From: Chytriomyces cf. hyalinus JEL632
Lineage: Eukaryota > Chytridiomycota > Chytridiomycetes > Chytridiales > Chytriomycetaceae
Direction: 5' to 3'
Assembly: GCA_025435555.1 (NCBI GenBank)
Contig: JAIWWG010000010.1
Location: 543,413 to 607,412 of the forward strand
DNA length: 64,000 bases
The notes beneath the pieces were generated by a model that was not told the DNA's origin, made no database searches, and was given only the letters and a program-made list of their open reading frames with translations. Shown piece after piece: positions 1 to 11,734 of the stretch (its first letter is position 1; each line of letters begins with the position of its first letter). Both the position numbers and the translations under genes were made by a program.

Positions 1-2
1 AG

Positions 3-140
3 GGCGTGAACTGGTACATTGCCGAGAAGCCAATGACTGCCAGCATTGAGCAAATTGCAAAGCTCAGAGCGGCGCAAGATTTTAATGCTCGCTACCAAAA
101 GACCAATGCCAAGGTGGAAGAGATTTACTCGCCAAAGTGA
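3..140 (+). CDS. C-terminal end of an unidentified gene (partial)
   Basis: An open frame enters from the left edge and stops at TGA 138-140, giving the last 45 residues (beginning GVNWYIAEKP, ending EEIYSPK). The stretch is hydrophilic and probably helical (QIAKLRAAQDF). No domain is recognisable. The next 240 bases up to the SET-domain gene hold no gene that I can see. The frame choice is supported only by its coding look and by being open. Confidence 0.45.
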   Translation, partial: GVNWYIAEKPMTASIEQIAKLRAAQDFNARYQKTNAKVEEIYSPK

Positions 141-382
141 TGAGCACTGACCGTTTGCTGCACCTTTTTTTCCCGTTGTTTTGGTGGTCCTTGTTCAAGT
201 GTCAAGGCGAGAACAGCATTCAACCAAAGCAAAAAAAAGCAATAGAATAAACAGAATTTCTTGGCGAGATTTCATTGTTTGAATCCTAGTTGGCGTTTGC
301 ATAGGTGGAATTGCAGTCACGGAAAGGTGGTGGAGGAAGCGATGTTGTTAATTTTTGATTTTTTTTATCAACGTATCCCAAA

Positions 383-1976
383 ATGACGATGAAAGCCGTG
401 AGAGAGGAGGACGACCCAGACTGGGCGCAATTCCGGCAATGGATGCAGAAAGAGAAATGCGGACACAAGGCGGGGCTGACACTTGCGAATAGGTAACTTG
501 ACAATCGTTTACAATGGCTTGTGTCAGGCATCCAACATTGAAAAACACAACTTAGCACTCAGACGGGACGCGGGCTTATGGCTACACGCGGAATGGTGAA
601 CGGAGATCTGGTGGTCTGCATCGACTCCCGCTTCCTTGTCACTTCCCATAAGGCTGCTGCATTTCTGAAGCTCGACAAGGATCCTCGAATTTGGCTCCCA
701 TCTGAACAAGCAATCCTGGCACTATTTATGGCTGAGCAGAGGCATCAGAAACAGAGAAAACAGGGCGGATTTTGGAACGCGTATCTTGACATGACTCCGA
801 GATCATTTGACACTGTCGCTGCAAATTACCCGCCTGATTTGTTCCAACTGCTTCCTGAGCAAGTGCGGCGGATAGCAAAGAAGCAGATGGAAACTTTTGA
901 GAAGGATTATACGCAAGTGTCGTTGCTTCGATCCATCGACAAGGAAGATTATCGATGGGGGTGGTATGCGGGTGAGGCAAAGCACAGCGACATCAACACG
1001 TGCATGTATCTTACCAACGATTTCGAACACAGTCAACACACGGTGTATCACGCTCAATACTGCAATTCCGTCAAATGCGAAACAAAAACAAGCGTTAGAT
1101 GGAACTCCCAAAATCGCGCTCGCACCGTTTCTTGATCTTTTAAACCATTCGACAACTGCTAGAATCCATGCAAATTTTAACCCAGTGACTGACGCATTCG
1201 AAATTACAACATTGGCTGATGTCGAAAGGGGCAAAGAATGCTTCATATCCTATGGATCTCACGACAATGCATTTCTGCTGGCAGAGTATGGATTTACCGT
1301 CCGAGAGAGCGATCAAACGGGGGACGGCGAGAATGAGGAGTGGGTGCACAATTCTTTTGATCATGTCAATTTGGATCGACAAGTTCTTGGAATGGAGATA
1401 CCCGGCGAAAAGAAAGGGTTCCGCGAATTAGTCTTGAAAGAGCTGGGTGATGCAGCAATGCTTGGGTGAGTTTGTTGGTTATTGCGCTGCATTGGTTCAG
1501 CAGGAAACTCATTTTTCATGGTCTGAAGGGATTACGGTCTGGAGATGCACCAGGATTCTTACCGCGTAATGAATGTTCTTCGATTGTACGCATGCAGCCA
1601 AGTTCCTGCTCAGACCTTTAAAAGCCAGCTGCAACTGTGGCGGAAAGTGATGCAAGGCCAGATTGAAGAAGTCTCGCCAGAAAACGAGAAAATTGCGCGT
1701 TTTTTTTTGAAAACAATTTGCGAACAAGCGTTGCGTGAAACAATTGCATCTATGGATGCTGTGAGGCGGTGGGGGCTTAATGAAGGTGTCGTTGAACTGA
1801 ACGACTTTCGAGTCTTGTTTGCCCTCACCGTGTATGAGAGCCACCGCAACATCCTCAAATGGCACATCAGATGCAATACAGGGTGAGTGAGGGGTGAGGA
1901 GGTAAAACTGTAAATAAAACAAGCTATGCCCCCCTGTTCTAAACTCATTAGAGCTTGGCATAACAAGCAGAATTAA
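383..1976 (+). CDS. SET-domain protein lysine methyltransferase (SETD4/Rubisco-LSMT-like)
   Basis: Five exons with consistent phase: 383-492, 556-971, 1033-1465, 1529-1882 and 1952-1976, all with GT..AG introns of 61-69 nt. The spliced protein has the class hallmarks. GRGLMA opens the SET domain and follows a short helical N-terminus. ALAPFLDLLNHS carries the NHS cofactor-binding triad. ISYGSHDNAFLLAEYGF carries the catalytic tyrosine region. A helical substrate-binding tail follows. Members of this family methylate lysines of ribosomal proteins, translation factors or histones in the nucleus or cytosol; the substrate cannot be read here. The last exon adds only eight residues (ending WHNKQN). 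Its acceptor fits the phase, but the exon is short and less certain. The total length of about 440 residues is normal for the family. Confidence 0.82.
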
Positions 1977-2599
1977 CTGATTTAGAAGTGCTGTGCACCC
2001 TGTGAAATGCTAGCAAGGGTGTTCTCACAGACTGGTGTGGGAAAATGCAAAAACATTCACAACTAATCATCAGTAAGAAGACATCTACAATGCCTCCAAA
2101 AGGGATTACACGTCTTAAGGAGTCTGCAAATGGTGCTAAAGACTTTCTCTGTCATCTGGAAGCAATAGTTGGAGATCATTCCCACCAGTTGCAGATTATT
2201 GAATGGAGATTTGCCAGTGAGATAAATGAATGGAATTAAGACCGAGATTCGCACGTTTCTTAGCCAGAAGCGACCATACTTCGGTACTGGGTCGAAGAGG
2301 ACGCTGTTGGCTCAAAGAGACGTCTTCTTAACAAAAGAAAACAATGTTGGCACCATCAATGATGTCCCTTTTTGCATCCTCTGTCCACAAAAGTATACGC
2401 GTTAAACGGCTTTTAACAATAACTTGTGCAGATTTGATAGCACAGCTCATCTATTGGGTAGCAATGGGATTCCTGAAAACAACTCGAGTGAGTGTTCACG
2501 TTTTCATCGCCAAGCAACCATCTCAAGAAATCTGAATCTGCAACAACAATAAACTCTCTTATGCTTTCAATTGTCCCTTTGTTCAAACTGACTTCGCTC

Positions 2600-3805
2600 C
2601 ACTTTCCTCTGACGTTTAAGAATGACACCCACACCGATTTATAAATGTTCCATAAATAATGGCGGGGGCCGCAGATTCTGGACCCCGAATTCATTGCCAA
2701 CAACTTGTACTTGTACGTCCGTTCCACTGGTTATATTCGCACCATCGAAAGCGTGTAGTACCTTCTCGCCGGACTGTTTCCACTCCACACGCGTCCCTTG
2801 GGAAAGAAGGGCGACATTTCGATCCATATCAGCGCACGCGAAAATATGTACATTGACATGGGATGCAAGCGGCTGAGGCAGATTCTGGAGCCGTTCAGGG
2901 CTGCTGCAAAGGCAAACACGGCAGAAGAGACGTCACGAATCATGAAGAAGCTTGAATCATTATTCCCAGACACGGGGTAACCATTTCAACAGGCTTATAT
3001 ATGCACCCTACTGACGCGCACAATCATATTCTGCAGCAAGAAAGAAACTGTGCCAGTCGTTTCTTCAACCCCGGCTGCACCAGCCGAGCCGCTTTCTCTT
3101 GCTGAAAAACGCGGCAAGCAATTCAACTTTCGCGAAATTGATTTATTTTACTACACGTTCAAGTGCATTTCCCACCGGGTGCAACGGCCAGTGACATGGA
3201 CAGCCTCAGCCACATTTTCATGGAATCTTGGTATCGCGGATGCGGCGACTCCATCGAAAAGCGATTTAAAAACTGCGCAGACGGTCCGGAAGTTGCTGAT
3301 GGGCCGATTTGTGGGTGATCTGCTGCACACCATGGACGAGAACATTAAAAATCCAAAAAATGGGTCAAGCTTGGGATTTTCAGTGGGCATGATACCATTG
3401 GACCACTCTTGGTGTCGCTTGGTTTGTTTGAAGGAGAGACGCGGGCTTGGCCGAAATTTGCGTCAAATATTGCGTTTGAGGTACTCAAAGATACGAGAAC
3501 AAATTCGAATGCGTTAAATGCAGGAGATGAGGGACGCTATGTTCGCGTCAAATATAATGGAGCTGCCATGGGTTTGGAGGCTTGCAAATCGAAAGGTGAC
3601 TATTTCGTTTCATGTCACGTCTTTCACTTTTCATGAACGTTCGAAATAAGGCTCGCACTACATGGGCGATCCTACACTATGCACATATAAAACATTCAGC
3701 TCTGCAATGAGGACTCTTATTCCAAAGAACTATGAGCAGGAATGTGCTCCATTTGACAACGACGCCGTGGTTCGCGCTATCGGTTGTAATAAACAGAGCG
3801 AGTAA
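2600..3805 (+). pseudogene. Histidine acid phosphatase-like gene (PXYLP1/acid phosphatase-like), decayed
   Basis: Pieces of a branch-2 histidine phosphatase lie in order but in different frames. The piece LYVRSTGYIRTIESV (about 2700-2752) is followed in frame by TAG and then YLLAGLFP. HISARENMY follows. Near 3360 come the catalytic proton-donor HD in the context FSGHDTIGPLLVSLG and then WPKFASNIAFEVL. The upstream catalytic RHGxRxP is not found. Frames change at least twice between 3150 and 3370; one shift falls on a run of six A residues at about 3354-3359, where one added A would restore the frame. A last piece with IPKNYEQEC ends at TAA 3803-3805. An in-frame nonsense codon plus several shifts favour a pseudogene over a spliced gene. 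Assembly error at homopolymers could explain some shifts, but not the TAG. Confidence 0.7.
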
Positions 3806-3937
3806 CAATGCAGATGTTTGATTTATTAGCTTGAGTACAAAAAGGGCACCACTGGAAAGAGGGGGTAACATAAACACAAAGATATCACGTATCGCCACAA
3901 GCTAGCAGGAAGATGATGTTGCAACCGCCCACTTTCA

Positions 3938-5047
3938 TCATTTTCTCTGACCAACTGGAGCCTGATTCACTTTTTCGGACGGAGGAGTAGAAAGTTGAGC
4001 TTGACCATCTTCCTTCACAGTATTGACAGCAGGTCCACTTGGGAGTCCTCCGAGGGTGTAAATGGCAGGTGGGTCGTTCACGCCCAAATCTTTTCCAATG
4101 ACTGCTGTCGCGCTGCCAGCAGCTGCGATCGTTTCTCTTGTCTTTTCCGCCAGCTTTCCTGCGCCGGATGGTGCTGCTCCATTGGTAATTCCTCCTGCTT
4201 GTCTGGCAGGGGTGGGTCTTGCTCCAGCTCCGTTTCCCACTTTGGGAATCACAACAGTTGGAGTTCTTCTGGGAGTTGGCGTCACTTGGGCACCGTTGCC
4301 TGGAATTTTACCGTTGACTGGCACTGGAGGAACACGTACACCAGTGTTTCCCGTTCCCGTTGTTCCTAAACCGGTAATTCCTCCGCCAGTAGTGCGAATT
4401 GTGCCCGAGTTCTGGACTGTGCCCGAGTTTGTCCGGCTTCCAGTGTTGATTCCACCGTTCTGAATGGTTGTTCCAGTGTTGACGCGGGTGTTTGTGTTGG
4501 TGTTGAGTCCACCGTTTTGAATAGTTGTTCCAGTGCTGACGCGGTTGTTGGTATTGGTGTTGAGTCCGCCGTTTTGAATCGTGCCTGATGTACCCCGCGT
4601 TCCTGAGTTGATGCTGGCGCCAGAGCCCGTTGTTCTCCCACTGCCTTGAATAATTCCCCCGCTTCCTTGGATAACAGTTCCACTTCCCTGGATCACCCGT
4701 CCATTTCCTTGAATTACTCGGCCTCCTTGGAGCACGGTACCTGAACCGCCAGAATTGATCCTTCCCGAATTGATGCTGCCCCCGTCAACGACCCTGACAG
4801 ACCCTCCCTGTCTCAACACGGTTCCATCGGACGTGATGACATTACCCCCACTCTCGCCGCCAAGAACTTGGTCTACAATGTCAAGGATCTCATTGACGCT
4901 GACATCGGAGTTGCCGCTGTCAATCTCGATGATTTGGCGCTTTGAGATGGGTGCGGCTGAAGTGAAGAAGGCGCTGAATGCTAGGACTAGGAGAATGTGT
5001 GGTGTGCTAGTGAGATGCATATTTGTTGGGATGATTCGTGCGGCCAA
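3938..5047 (-). CDS. Secreted Gly/Asn/Thr-rich tandem-repeat protein
   Basis: Single-exon frame of 369 codons from the first ATG. The second in-frame Met, nine residues later, starts a cleaner signal peptide (hydrophobic core HILLVLAFSAFF, small residues before APISKR) and is the likelier start. SKR just after the signal resembles a kexin site. The body has short repeats: GRVIQGNG/GTVIQGSG type units (residues about 100-140), then three copies of an imperfect unit built on TGTTIQNGG-NTNTN-RV (coded near 4440-4600), then a Pro/Gly-rich tail. Regular short Gly-Asn repeats with alternating hydrophobics suggest a beta-solenoid or wall/matrix protein, by inference only. There are no membrane segments beyond the signal. 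The gene lies tail-to-tail with the phosphatase pseudogene. Function unknown. Confidence 0.75.
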   Translation of the reverse strand: MAARIIPTNMHLTSTPHILLVLAFSAFFTSAAPISKRQIIEIDSGNSDVSVNEILDIVDQVLGGESGGNVITSDGTVLRQGGSVRVVDGGSINSGRINSGGSGTVLQGGRVIQGNGRVIQGSGTVIQGSGGIIQGSGRTTGSGASINSGTRGTSGTIQNGGLNTNTNNRVSTGTTIQNGGLNTNTNTRVNTGTTIQNGGINTGSRTNSGTVQNSGTIRTTGGGITGLGTTGTGNTGVRVPPVPVNGKIPGNGAQVTPTPRRTPTVVIPKVGNGAGARPTPARQAGGITNGAAPSGAGKLAEKTRETIAAAGSATAVIGKDLGVNDPPAIYTLGGLPSGPAVNTVKEDGQAQLSTPPSEKVNQAPVGQRK

Positions 5048-5364
5048 GTATCATTGGGCGTGGATGCCATGAATGAAGGCAATGCGATGGAATTTTAGGA
5101 ATGAATGGAATTTTGAAAATGTTTTTTTCGTTTGTTTTTCTTTTTATTATTGTTTTGACCGCTTGGCGTTCATTATGTGTAGCTTGCGTAGAGTAAGGTA
5201 CGTCAGATGGAGCGCAGGATACTGTCTGTGAATTTCGTGCCTCGCGGACTGAAATTCCAGCAGGCTCGGATACCCTCACTTCCTATCACGCGTCATTCTC
5301 ATTCAAATTAGCCTCATCAAGCGTCGAAACCCAATCACAAATGACGGAAACATGCCGCTTCATT

Positions 5365-6996
5365 TCATAGCACAACATCTCTCAAAAACAAGTCACTGCG
5401 ACTCCGGCATCGTTCAAACTCCAATATTGAACCATACCGGTGATCGCTCACACCAATATACAACATGTTCCCATCTTCTGGAGTGAACGAGATTCCAGCC
5501 ACTTCTCCAAAGAAATCGATAGTCTGCGAGCGAAACGCGTCTGTTCCTAGTGGCCCTGCTGACGGCTCTTTTTGTTGCTCTTTTGACGCATGGGGAAGCT
5601 TCGAGTTGGTATATGGGATGTTTTGGGTGGTTCCGTGAAAGTCGTAAATATGGACAAAATCGCAAGGTTCAGATGCGGCGAGAAATGCGCCATCCTCTGG
5701 TGCGAGAAATCATTTTTGTATTCCTTCAGTCTTTGTGCCCGTTTCAAAAATTCGATTCGAGTGTGTGCTCACCTGTGAATCGCAATGACCGAATCGCGCC
5801 CATCGTCGCTGGCAGCACGACTAGGGATTTTGAAGGATTTCTCATGTCATAAACGCGAGTGGTTATATCTTGGTTGCCAGTTGCGACATATCGACCGCAT
5901 GGAGACCACGAGCATGCGAAAGAGAAATCAATGTGGCCCTGTAACGTGAATACTTCTGTGTCGTTGGAATCAAATTCAATGAAAGGGTTTTAGCAGTTTT
6001 CGACAATGCGATCGATCAAGGGTACTTGCCATCGCCCGAGTCGGCCGATATTATGCTTGAGTCGGTGTGATCCCCTGACACACATATCAGTCGTTTGTCG
6101 GGGCTAAGTGCCGAGCACTGGTTGAGCAGTTTGAAATTTAGAACGCGTACTTTAAAACCGCCGTTTAAATCTCAATTACGTTCGTTGCCCAGGGGAATCC
6201 AAACTCGTTGGTAATTTGCAGTCGATTCATGTCCATCAGTCGCACCTTGTTATCGTTGCTTGAAATCACAGCAATGGGACCTGGTAACAAGAATAAGGGC
6301 ACGCGTCAGCACTTGGTAAGCGGCATCAAGTCGCGAGATAGAATGCTCTCTCACCGCCATTTCGATCATCGACCAATTCCACATGATTCGTGATCCCCAT
6401 TGCATCATTCGTTATAACTCCAGTTCGAACGTCCAAATCCGAGTCCAAATCCGAGTCCATCCGCTTACAGCAAAACTCTCCCGTAAAAGCACCCATAAAC
6501 AGCATCTCTCTCCTGGCACTGATTGTGCTTAATCGAAACGGGGCCACCATTTCCCGCTTACTCGTCTTTGTTATGGAATCCCAGGAACGAATTTGATCAT
6601 TGTGCGAGTAATATACGGAGTGGTTCGTGGTGCTGTACAACAGATTTCGTAGCTGGAAATGGTATTCGCTGCATTTGAATGGATGGCGCGTGAGGGTGTA
6701 TGCAAAGGAATAAAGGGATGCGTCTTTGCGCCCGCGATGAAGATCCTTGACAGCAAAAAACTCTTTTGAATGATCGCACAAGAGAAGAACAGAGGGGTAG
6801 TGTATACCATGTATATTTCATTGTGTGGGATGCTCTCGTTCCGATAGTTTCTGTAAGTTGCGATGCGCTGGGCCCTGAATGCGTCTCTCGTTGTCGGCGC
6901 GAACTCGAGCCAGTTGATTCCCTGCGCATCGCACAGCAGAGCCTCCATTTTGGCGGGCGTGACGGCAATGTCCGTGTCAGAGTCACTGTGACTCAT
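5365..6996 (-). CDS. WD40-repeat protein of the fungal SPBC2A9.03-type family
   Basis: Multi-exon gene. The N-terminal piece has MEALLCDAQGINWLEF; the next exon has LRNLLYSTTNHSVYYSHNDQ. Later pieces show VRLMDMNRLQITNEFGF, CSALSPDKRLICVSGD, LQGHIDFSFACSWSP, ATGNQDITTRVYD, MGAIRSL and EPCDFVHIYDFHG. This order matches a conserved fungal WD-repeat family of unknown function whose blades are irregular. The last exon is 5365-5696; its intron is bounded by GT below 5773 and AG at 5697-5698 and joins RFT to EDGAFLAASEP in frame. Another intron joins DGK to VFTLQGH. The remaining boundaries near 6000-6300 and 6750 are approximate. A seven-bladed propeller acting as a protein-binding scaffold is expected. 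Confidence 0.78.
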
Positions 6997-7051
6997 TCCC
7001 CCACTGAATTATTTTACCCAAGTATTTACTTAATTATTTATTGTAAAAAAA

Positions 7052-9053
7052 ATGAACAGCGCACACAAGGCCGTCGTTCAGTTCTGTCCTCTCATTGCAC
7101 GCCCTGCTCGCAAGCAAAGCAGCGAGTTTGGCGGCAAAGTGGACCAACCGACAGGCTCCGTGTTCAACATTTGGTACTCAAAGTGGGCGGGCGGAGACAG
7201 ATTCAACAACAATGCGTAAAATATCGTCGCTCTTTGCTTCGGAAATGCGTGGTCGCACATGCTGATGGTCTTGTTTCATGCGTGACAGACTCGAAAAGGC
7301 GGAGCACCGATGCTCAATCAACAACGACTGCGGATACACTCGGGCAACAAAGTCTTCCTCGTTTTGCATTCACTTTGCACGTGGCGTCTGCGCAAAGGGT
7401 CCAGACTGCAATGTAAGTGTCCTTGGATCTCTTGTGGCCATGCCTTCCCTGTCAACTTTTTAAGCTTTCTTTTTTAGTTTTGGCATCGTATTCCCATCGC
7501 TATGGATCGAGTGCCCATGGCGCAGGATGTATTTGGAAGGGACCGGCACAGGTATATAAATCGCTTGTGATGAAGGATGTCGCTGACATCGAGTCCTCTG
7601 GACGGACAGAGACGAACGAGACGACATGGGCGGTGTTGGATCTTTTGAAAAAGACAACAGGACATTGTACGTGGGGCAGCTGGGACTCGAAGGCGGGCTT
7701 GAAGATACCCTGTACCGGCACTTTATCGAATGGGGCGAAATCGAATATTGTGAGCGCCTTTTCTGGCTTTGAGAAGGAATTTGGAGCAATGTCGAGACTG
7801 ACATCCCTCTTCTTGGTTTCTCAGTAAGATTACTGAAAGGAAAAGGAGTCGCTTTCATTCGATTCAAATCACGTGTGTCGGCCGAATTTGCGAAAGAAGC
7901 CATGCATTGCCAGTCTCTGGATAACAATGAAATTCTCAATGTTCGATGGGCGACCGAAGATCCGAACCCTAAAGGTGCGCTCTTTTACTTGCGATTCGAA
8001 GTCATGGTGCCAAACTCTTACAAACAAAAACTACAGCGGCAATGATCAACAAGAAAAAGGCCGAAGAAAAAGTAGTGGATGCATTGAAAGCGAGTCTTCC
8101 CATCATTGGCGAACACGGAACAATCCTCGATTACCAGACTCTAGCCCTCGGCGCATCTGCCCCCGTCAACCCAACGGATACTGGTGGTGATGGAGGTGCG
8201 ACATTGCAACTTAGCGATAGCTCCGACGTGCCTCAGTCTGTTCCTCAGAACGAATCTGAAGCTCCACAAAAACCGATCGGCTGGGACACACCGAACGGAT
8301 TCTTTTACGCGTCCAACGAAACGGCAGCGCTTGTAGCAGCACCCGAAGGAGCACAAGAACAAGCCGAAAAAGCAAAAACGCGCGTCGATAATTCGTTTTA
8401 CGCTGCGGAAGGCGCTTTGAGTGGACAAAGCAGTGCCGCAATGCTGGAGGGTAAAGGTGGGCCTGAAAAGACGCAGAACTGGGATGGAGCGAAATACGTA
8501 CTTGGAGTGGGAAACAGCCGTGTGTACACGGGAGAAGGAATGCGGCATGCAGAGACGAGGGAAAAGATTGTAGAGGCGGCCGTGAATGGAATGATATCCG
8601 AGGCTGGGATTGGTGTTGGCGGCGTGAGTCAAGGGTGAGTTTTTCAGTTTCTGATATTTGCTGTTTACTGATGGAAGCCTTAATTAAAACCACGATAGTG
8701 GTGCTGGTGCGGGAGGAGTCGCGGGAATGGGAGGGGTGGCAAAAGGTGGATTTTGGCCAATGCTACCGCAACAACAGGTTGCCATGAAGAAGCCGCGAGT
8801 TTCGAACGTATTTTCTACTTCCGCATCAGGGGCAGCGGTTGTTGGAAACGGTGCAACGGAAGCACAGTTCCCGCAATCAAATACCAAATCGTTTGGAGCA
8901 AAAGGGATCGTGTCGGGATCAACGATGCAATATCTTGCAGAACTGAATAATCGAAAGCGGGCAGCAGCGGAAACGGCCAACACGGCGGTGAAAAGGAAAG
9001 CGGTTGGGGGTGGTGGGTTGTTGGGGATGGACTACGGAAGCGATAGTGACTGA
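7052..9053 (+). CDS. cwc2: Pre-mRNA-splicing factor Cwc2 (RBM22-related)
   Basis: Seven exons with matching phases: 7052-7215, 7289-7412, 7478-7551, 7610-7749, 7825-7974, 8037-8634 and 8699-9053. The N-terminus has RPARKQSSEFGGKVDQPTG and FNIWYSKWAGGDR, the conserved Torus start. The CCCH finger reads CIHFARGVCAKGPDCN followed by HRIP, and is followed by DVFGRDRHR and MGGVGSFEKDNRTLYVG, then an RRM with GVAFIRFKSR and NVRWATEDPNPK. In fungi this protein of the Prp19-related complex contacts U6 snRNA in the catalytic spliceosome. The C-terminal 250 residues are low in complexity (Gly, Ala, Ser) with an unusually long tail; it ends GMDYGSDSD. The fold and motif order leave little doubt about identity. 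Confidence 0.92.
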
Positions 9054-9513
9054 ATGCAGATGTTTCATAAACGCACTTTTTAACGGCGACTTATTCCGGT
9101 GCTTCAGCGGGCATCACAGCTGACTTGGAATGAGTAATTTCCGCGTGGGGGGGTGATTATTTAAGTGTCTTAGTAAGATAAGAAAAGGAGAAGCAAGCAA
9201 TGTTGCACGTGGTTCAAAGCAGTAAATAACCAAGCAATCATGGAACAAGAGAGAAGGAAAGAGAAGGATGAGAGAAGAAGATAAATAGAGAATGAAAGCG
9301 TGTGAGTAAAGAAGGAAATAAATGGCATAATAAATGCAGCCAATAAATAAATAAATAAATGTTTAAATAAATCTCATAAAATAAAACCAAGCACCAATAA
9401 AAGAAAACGAACAATTTTTGCATCAAAAATTCTGTGGCACAACTTTTTGGTCGGGACCAGGAACTCAGCACCTCGCTAAAAGGATAAAAAAAAAACATCA
9501 ACAAAATCCTCCA
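9054..9513. other. AT-rich intergenic region
   Basis: No coding signal stands out. The stretch holds A-rich runs and short (AAAT)n near 9340-9360. An upstream in-frame ATG at 9418 would extend the next gene by 32 residues. It probably contains the promoter of the zinc-knuckle gene. Confidence 0.4.
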
Positions 9514-10844
9514 ATGCCAAGCAGCACAATCCAGCAAGACTACACAACGAGACAGGACTTCTATCCCGCCATGGACATATCCATCAGCAACCACAATCAC
9601 AGTACCACCCGTTCCTATGAGCGTAGCCACTCGCGCGCAGCAGCAGCTTGGGCCGCTTCATCCGGAACCAGCAGCAACGACTGGAACCGCGGCCCTATTA
9701 CCCGGACTCAGCATTCCGACGCCGACTTTCTGTCCGGCATGACTCCGCCATCGTCTGTTGCTCGGTAAGTGAGTCAGCAGAGCCAAGCACTGCTCATGGT
9801 GTGACCTAGGACGAACACTGACTCAAAGCAAAACAAAGCAGAACCACTGATCGCGATCCATACAATGTGCTCTCCTTCCTCGACAATGACAACGATCTCG
9901 ACGAATTTGACTTTGAGGACGTTGCCTTTGCGCGGGTGCAAAGACCTGCCCATATTCAAATCCCGACTTCATTCACGCCGTCAAGACATGCCTCCATCGA
10001 CTACTCTATTAATGGCTCCTTCTCGCCGTCATCCTCACCCAGCAGACCGACACTCTCACCCACTTCTTCCCCTTCTTCGCGTCACAATTCTGTCGACTTT
10101 GATGCCAGCGTGTTCGAAACGTCGGCCAATTCACTCAGAAAGTCGATGATTGGGTACTACAACAACAACATGATCAGCGAGCCGTTGTCTCCCATCCTCT
10201 CCTCATCGCCTGCACCTCTACAAGCGACTGGCGGTGGTACCGCCTCAATTACGCCAGCCCTGGCCGTTGAATTGACCAAAGCCCAAATGAAACTGTCTAT
10301 GCTCAAGAAGCAAAAGGACTCGATCCCGCCAAACGGCTATGTTTGCCGGCTTTGCGCAATTGAAGGTCACTGGATGGAGAACTGCATTTTATACAAGTCA
10401 AACAAGCACCCACAGTACAACAACGCGGCGAGAGCTGTCGCACTGAACATTATCACTCCCGGGTCTCAAGTTGTTTTGAATTCACTTCCTGTCGTTTCGC
10501 AGCCGCAAGTTCAGTACACTCCCAAGTTTGTGTCGTCCCAGCAACCGTCGTTGCAGCAGCAGCAGCAGCATATGCACCACCAGCAACAACTGCGACAGCA
10601 ACTGTTGCAACAGCAGCAACAGCTTCAAAGAAAGCAGGAGTTACAATACCAACAGCAACTTCAACACCAGCAAGTCCAGCGGAAGCAAATGCACGATTAT
10701 CACAACCAAGTTAATCACGCACAGCAATATCGCCCGCAAATGTTCCGTCCAAACTCGCCAGAGTCTCCCACTACTTCGGGCTCGTATTCTTTCCGCGCAG
10801 CCACAAACAACCGGAGCTTTGAGCAAATCTGGATGGACAACTAG
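9514..10844 (+). CDS. Glutamine-rich zinc-knuckle (CCHC) protein
   Basis: Two exons, 9514-9764 and 9842-10844, joined in phase (VAR/TTDRDPYNV). An alternative start lies in frame at 9418. The protein has a Ser/Pro-rich N-terminus with SFLDNDNDLDEFDFED, a helical stretch (AQMKLSMLKKQKDS), then a zinc knuckle C-x2-C-x4-H-x4-C within PPNGYVCRLCAIEGHWMENC. A polyglutamine and His-rich region follows (residues about 250-340). The GYVCxxC..GHW..C form resembles RNA-binding knuckles such as those of Mpe1/RBBP6 and related fungal mRNA-binding proteins. A role in mRNA handling is inferred; no RRM or ubiquitin-like domain is visible. The CAG-rich coding (10550-10690) makes length variation likely. Confidence 0.75.
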
Positions 10845-11734
10845 AAATACCCTCCCCCTGAAGGCACTGTCCACCACTCATTTAAAAATCAGTATCGAAT
10901 CCATTTAATGCCCCCTTCCTTCTTTTTGTGATTTCCCAGCCTTGGTTGAATGTACGTTCCTGCTGTTCATCTCCTTATTCGAAGCGACACTCATTTTTTA
11001 TTTTATCCTTACCCAAGTCTCCTATTTACCTTCTGTTTTCTTGCCCTTGTCCAAAGTACCCTTCTTTTATCCATCTTTTTATTGCCAATCGCAGCCAGCA
11101 GTGATGCGATATGCGCGCCATAAGCATTCATCCTGTTTGCGTTTTGGGACACTCGTTCATGTTGGAATTCAGCCAAAGCGTTATTCCCATCTCCTTTGTA
11201 CGAAAATAATCTTTCTTGACTATCACACAGTATATCCTTTTTCCTTTCTTTTTTCGATGCGTTTGTATTTCTTTTGACTCACTTCCCGGACCTGACTGAT
11301 GATGTTGGAACATTTCCTGATGACGATGACCAAAAATCAAACGAATAAAATGCAATATCGATACTTGTATGTTCGACTCTCTCCTGAAGCGCATTCAAAA
11401 AAGCAGGTTCCTGTTTCGAATGACCTCATAGGAACCTTGAAGCATGGCAGTCTGTTGGAGCTGGCTTCCACGGATGACTGCAGCTTCGAACTCACAACAC
11501 TCCATCAGAGTCCATCAGAGAGAGGGAAGCTTGCCCACGACGCCGCTGCCAAGTTGCTGGAGATTCGACAAATGGGGAAAAGTGGAGATGTTGAGCCACA
11601 CAACAAAAAAATTCCATTTTCCTTTCAAATCTCCCCCTTCCACTCAAAAAAAAGCGAGTTTTTCCGCAAGCGACGTTGAAACAATGGGGGGGCCAGGCTA
11701 ATGTCTGTTATTTTTTTATTTGTTCAAGAAGGTG
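10845..11734. other. Intergenic region with an unassigned ORF
   Basis: The first half is T-rich and looks like 3' flank. A plus-strand frame 11299-11679 (126 codons) has a Leu/Lys-rich middle (HDAAAKLLEIRQMG), but no homology that I recognise and no clear partner exon. A short direct repeat CATCAGAGTC occurs at about 11503-11520. I do not call a gene here. Confidence 0.3.

Noticed and set aside
4062-4463. Plus-strand ORF of 133 codons rich in Pro and Val
   Set aside because: Antisense shadow of the repetitive secreted protein. It has no independent start context or domain.
7460-7939. Minus-strand ORF of 159 codons
   Set aside because: Antisense to exons 3-5 of Cwc2, whose conserved motifs settle the strand.
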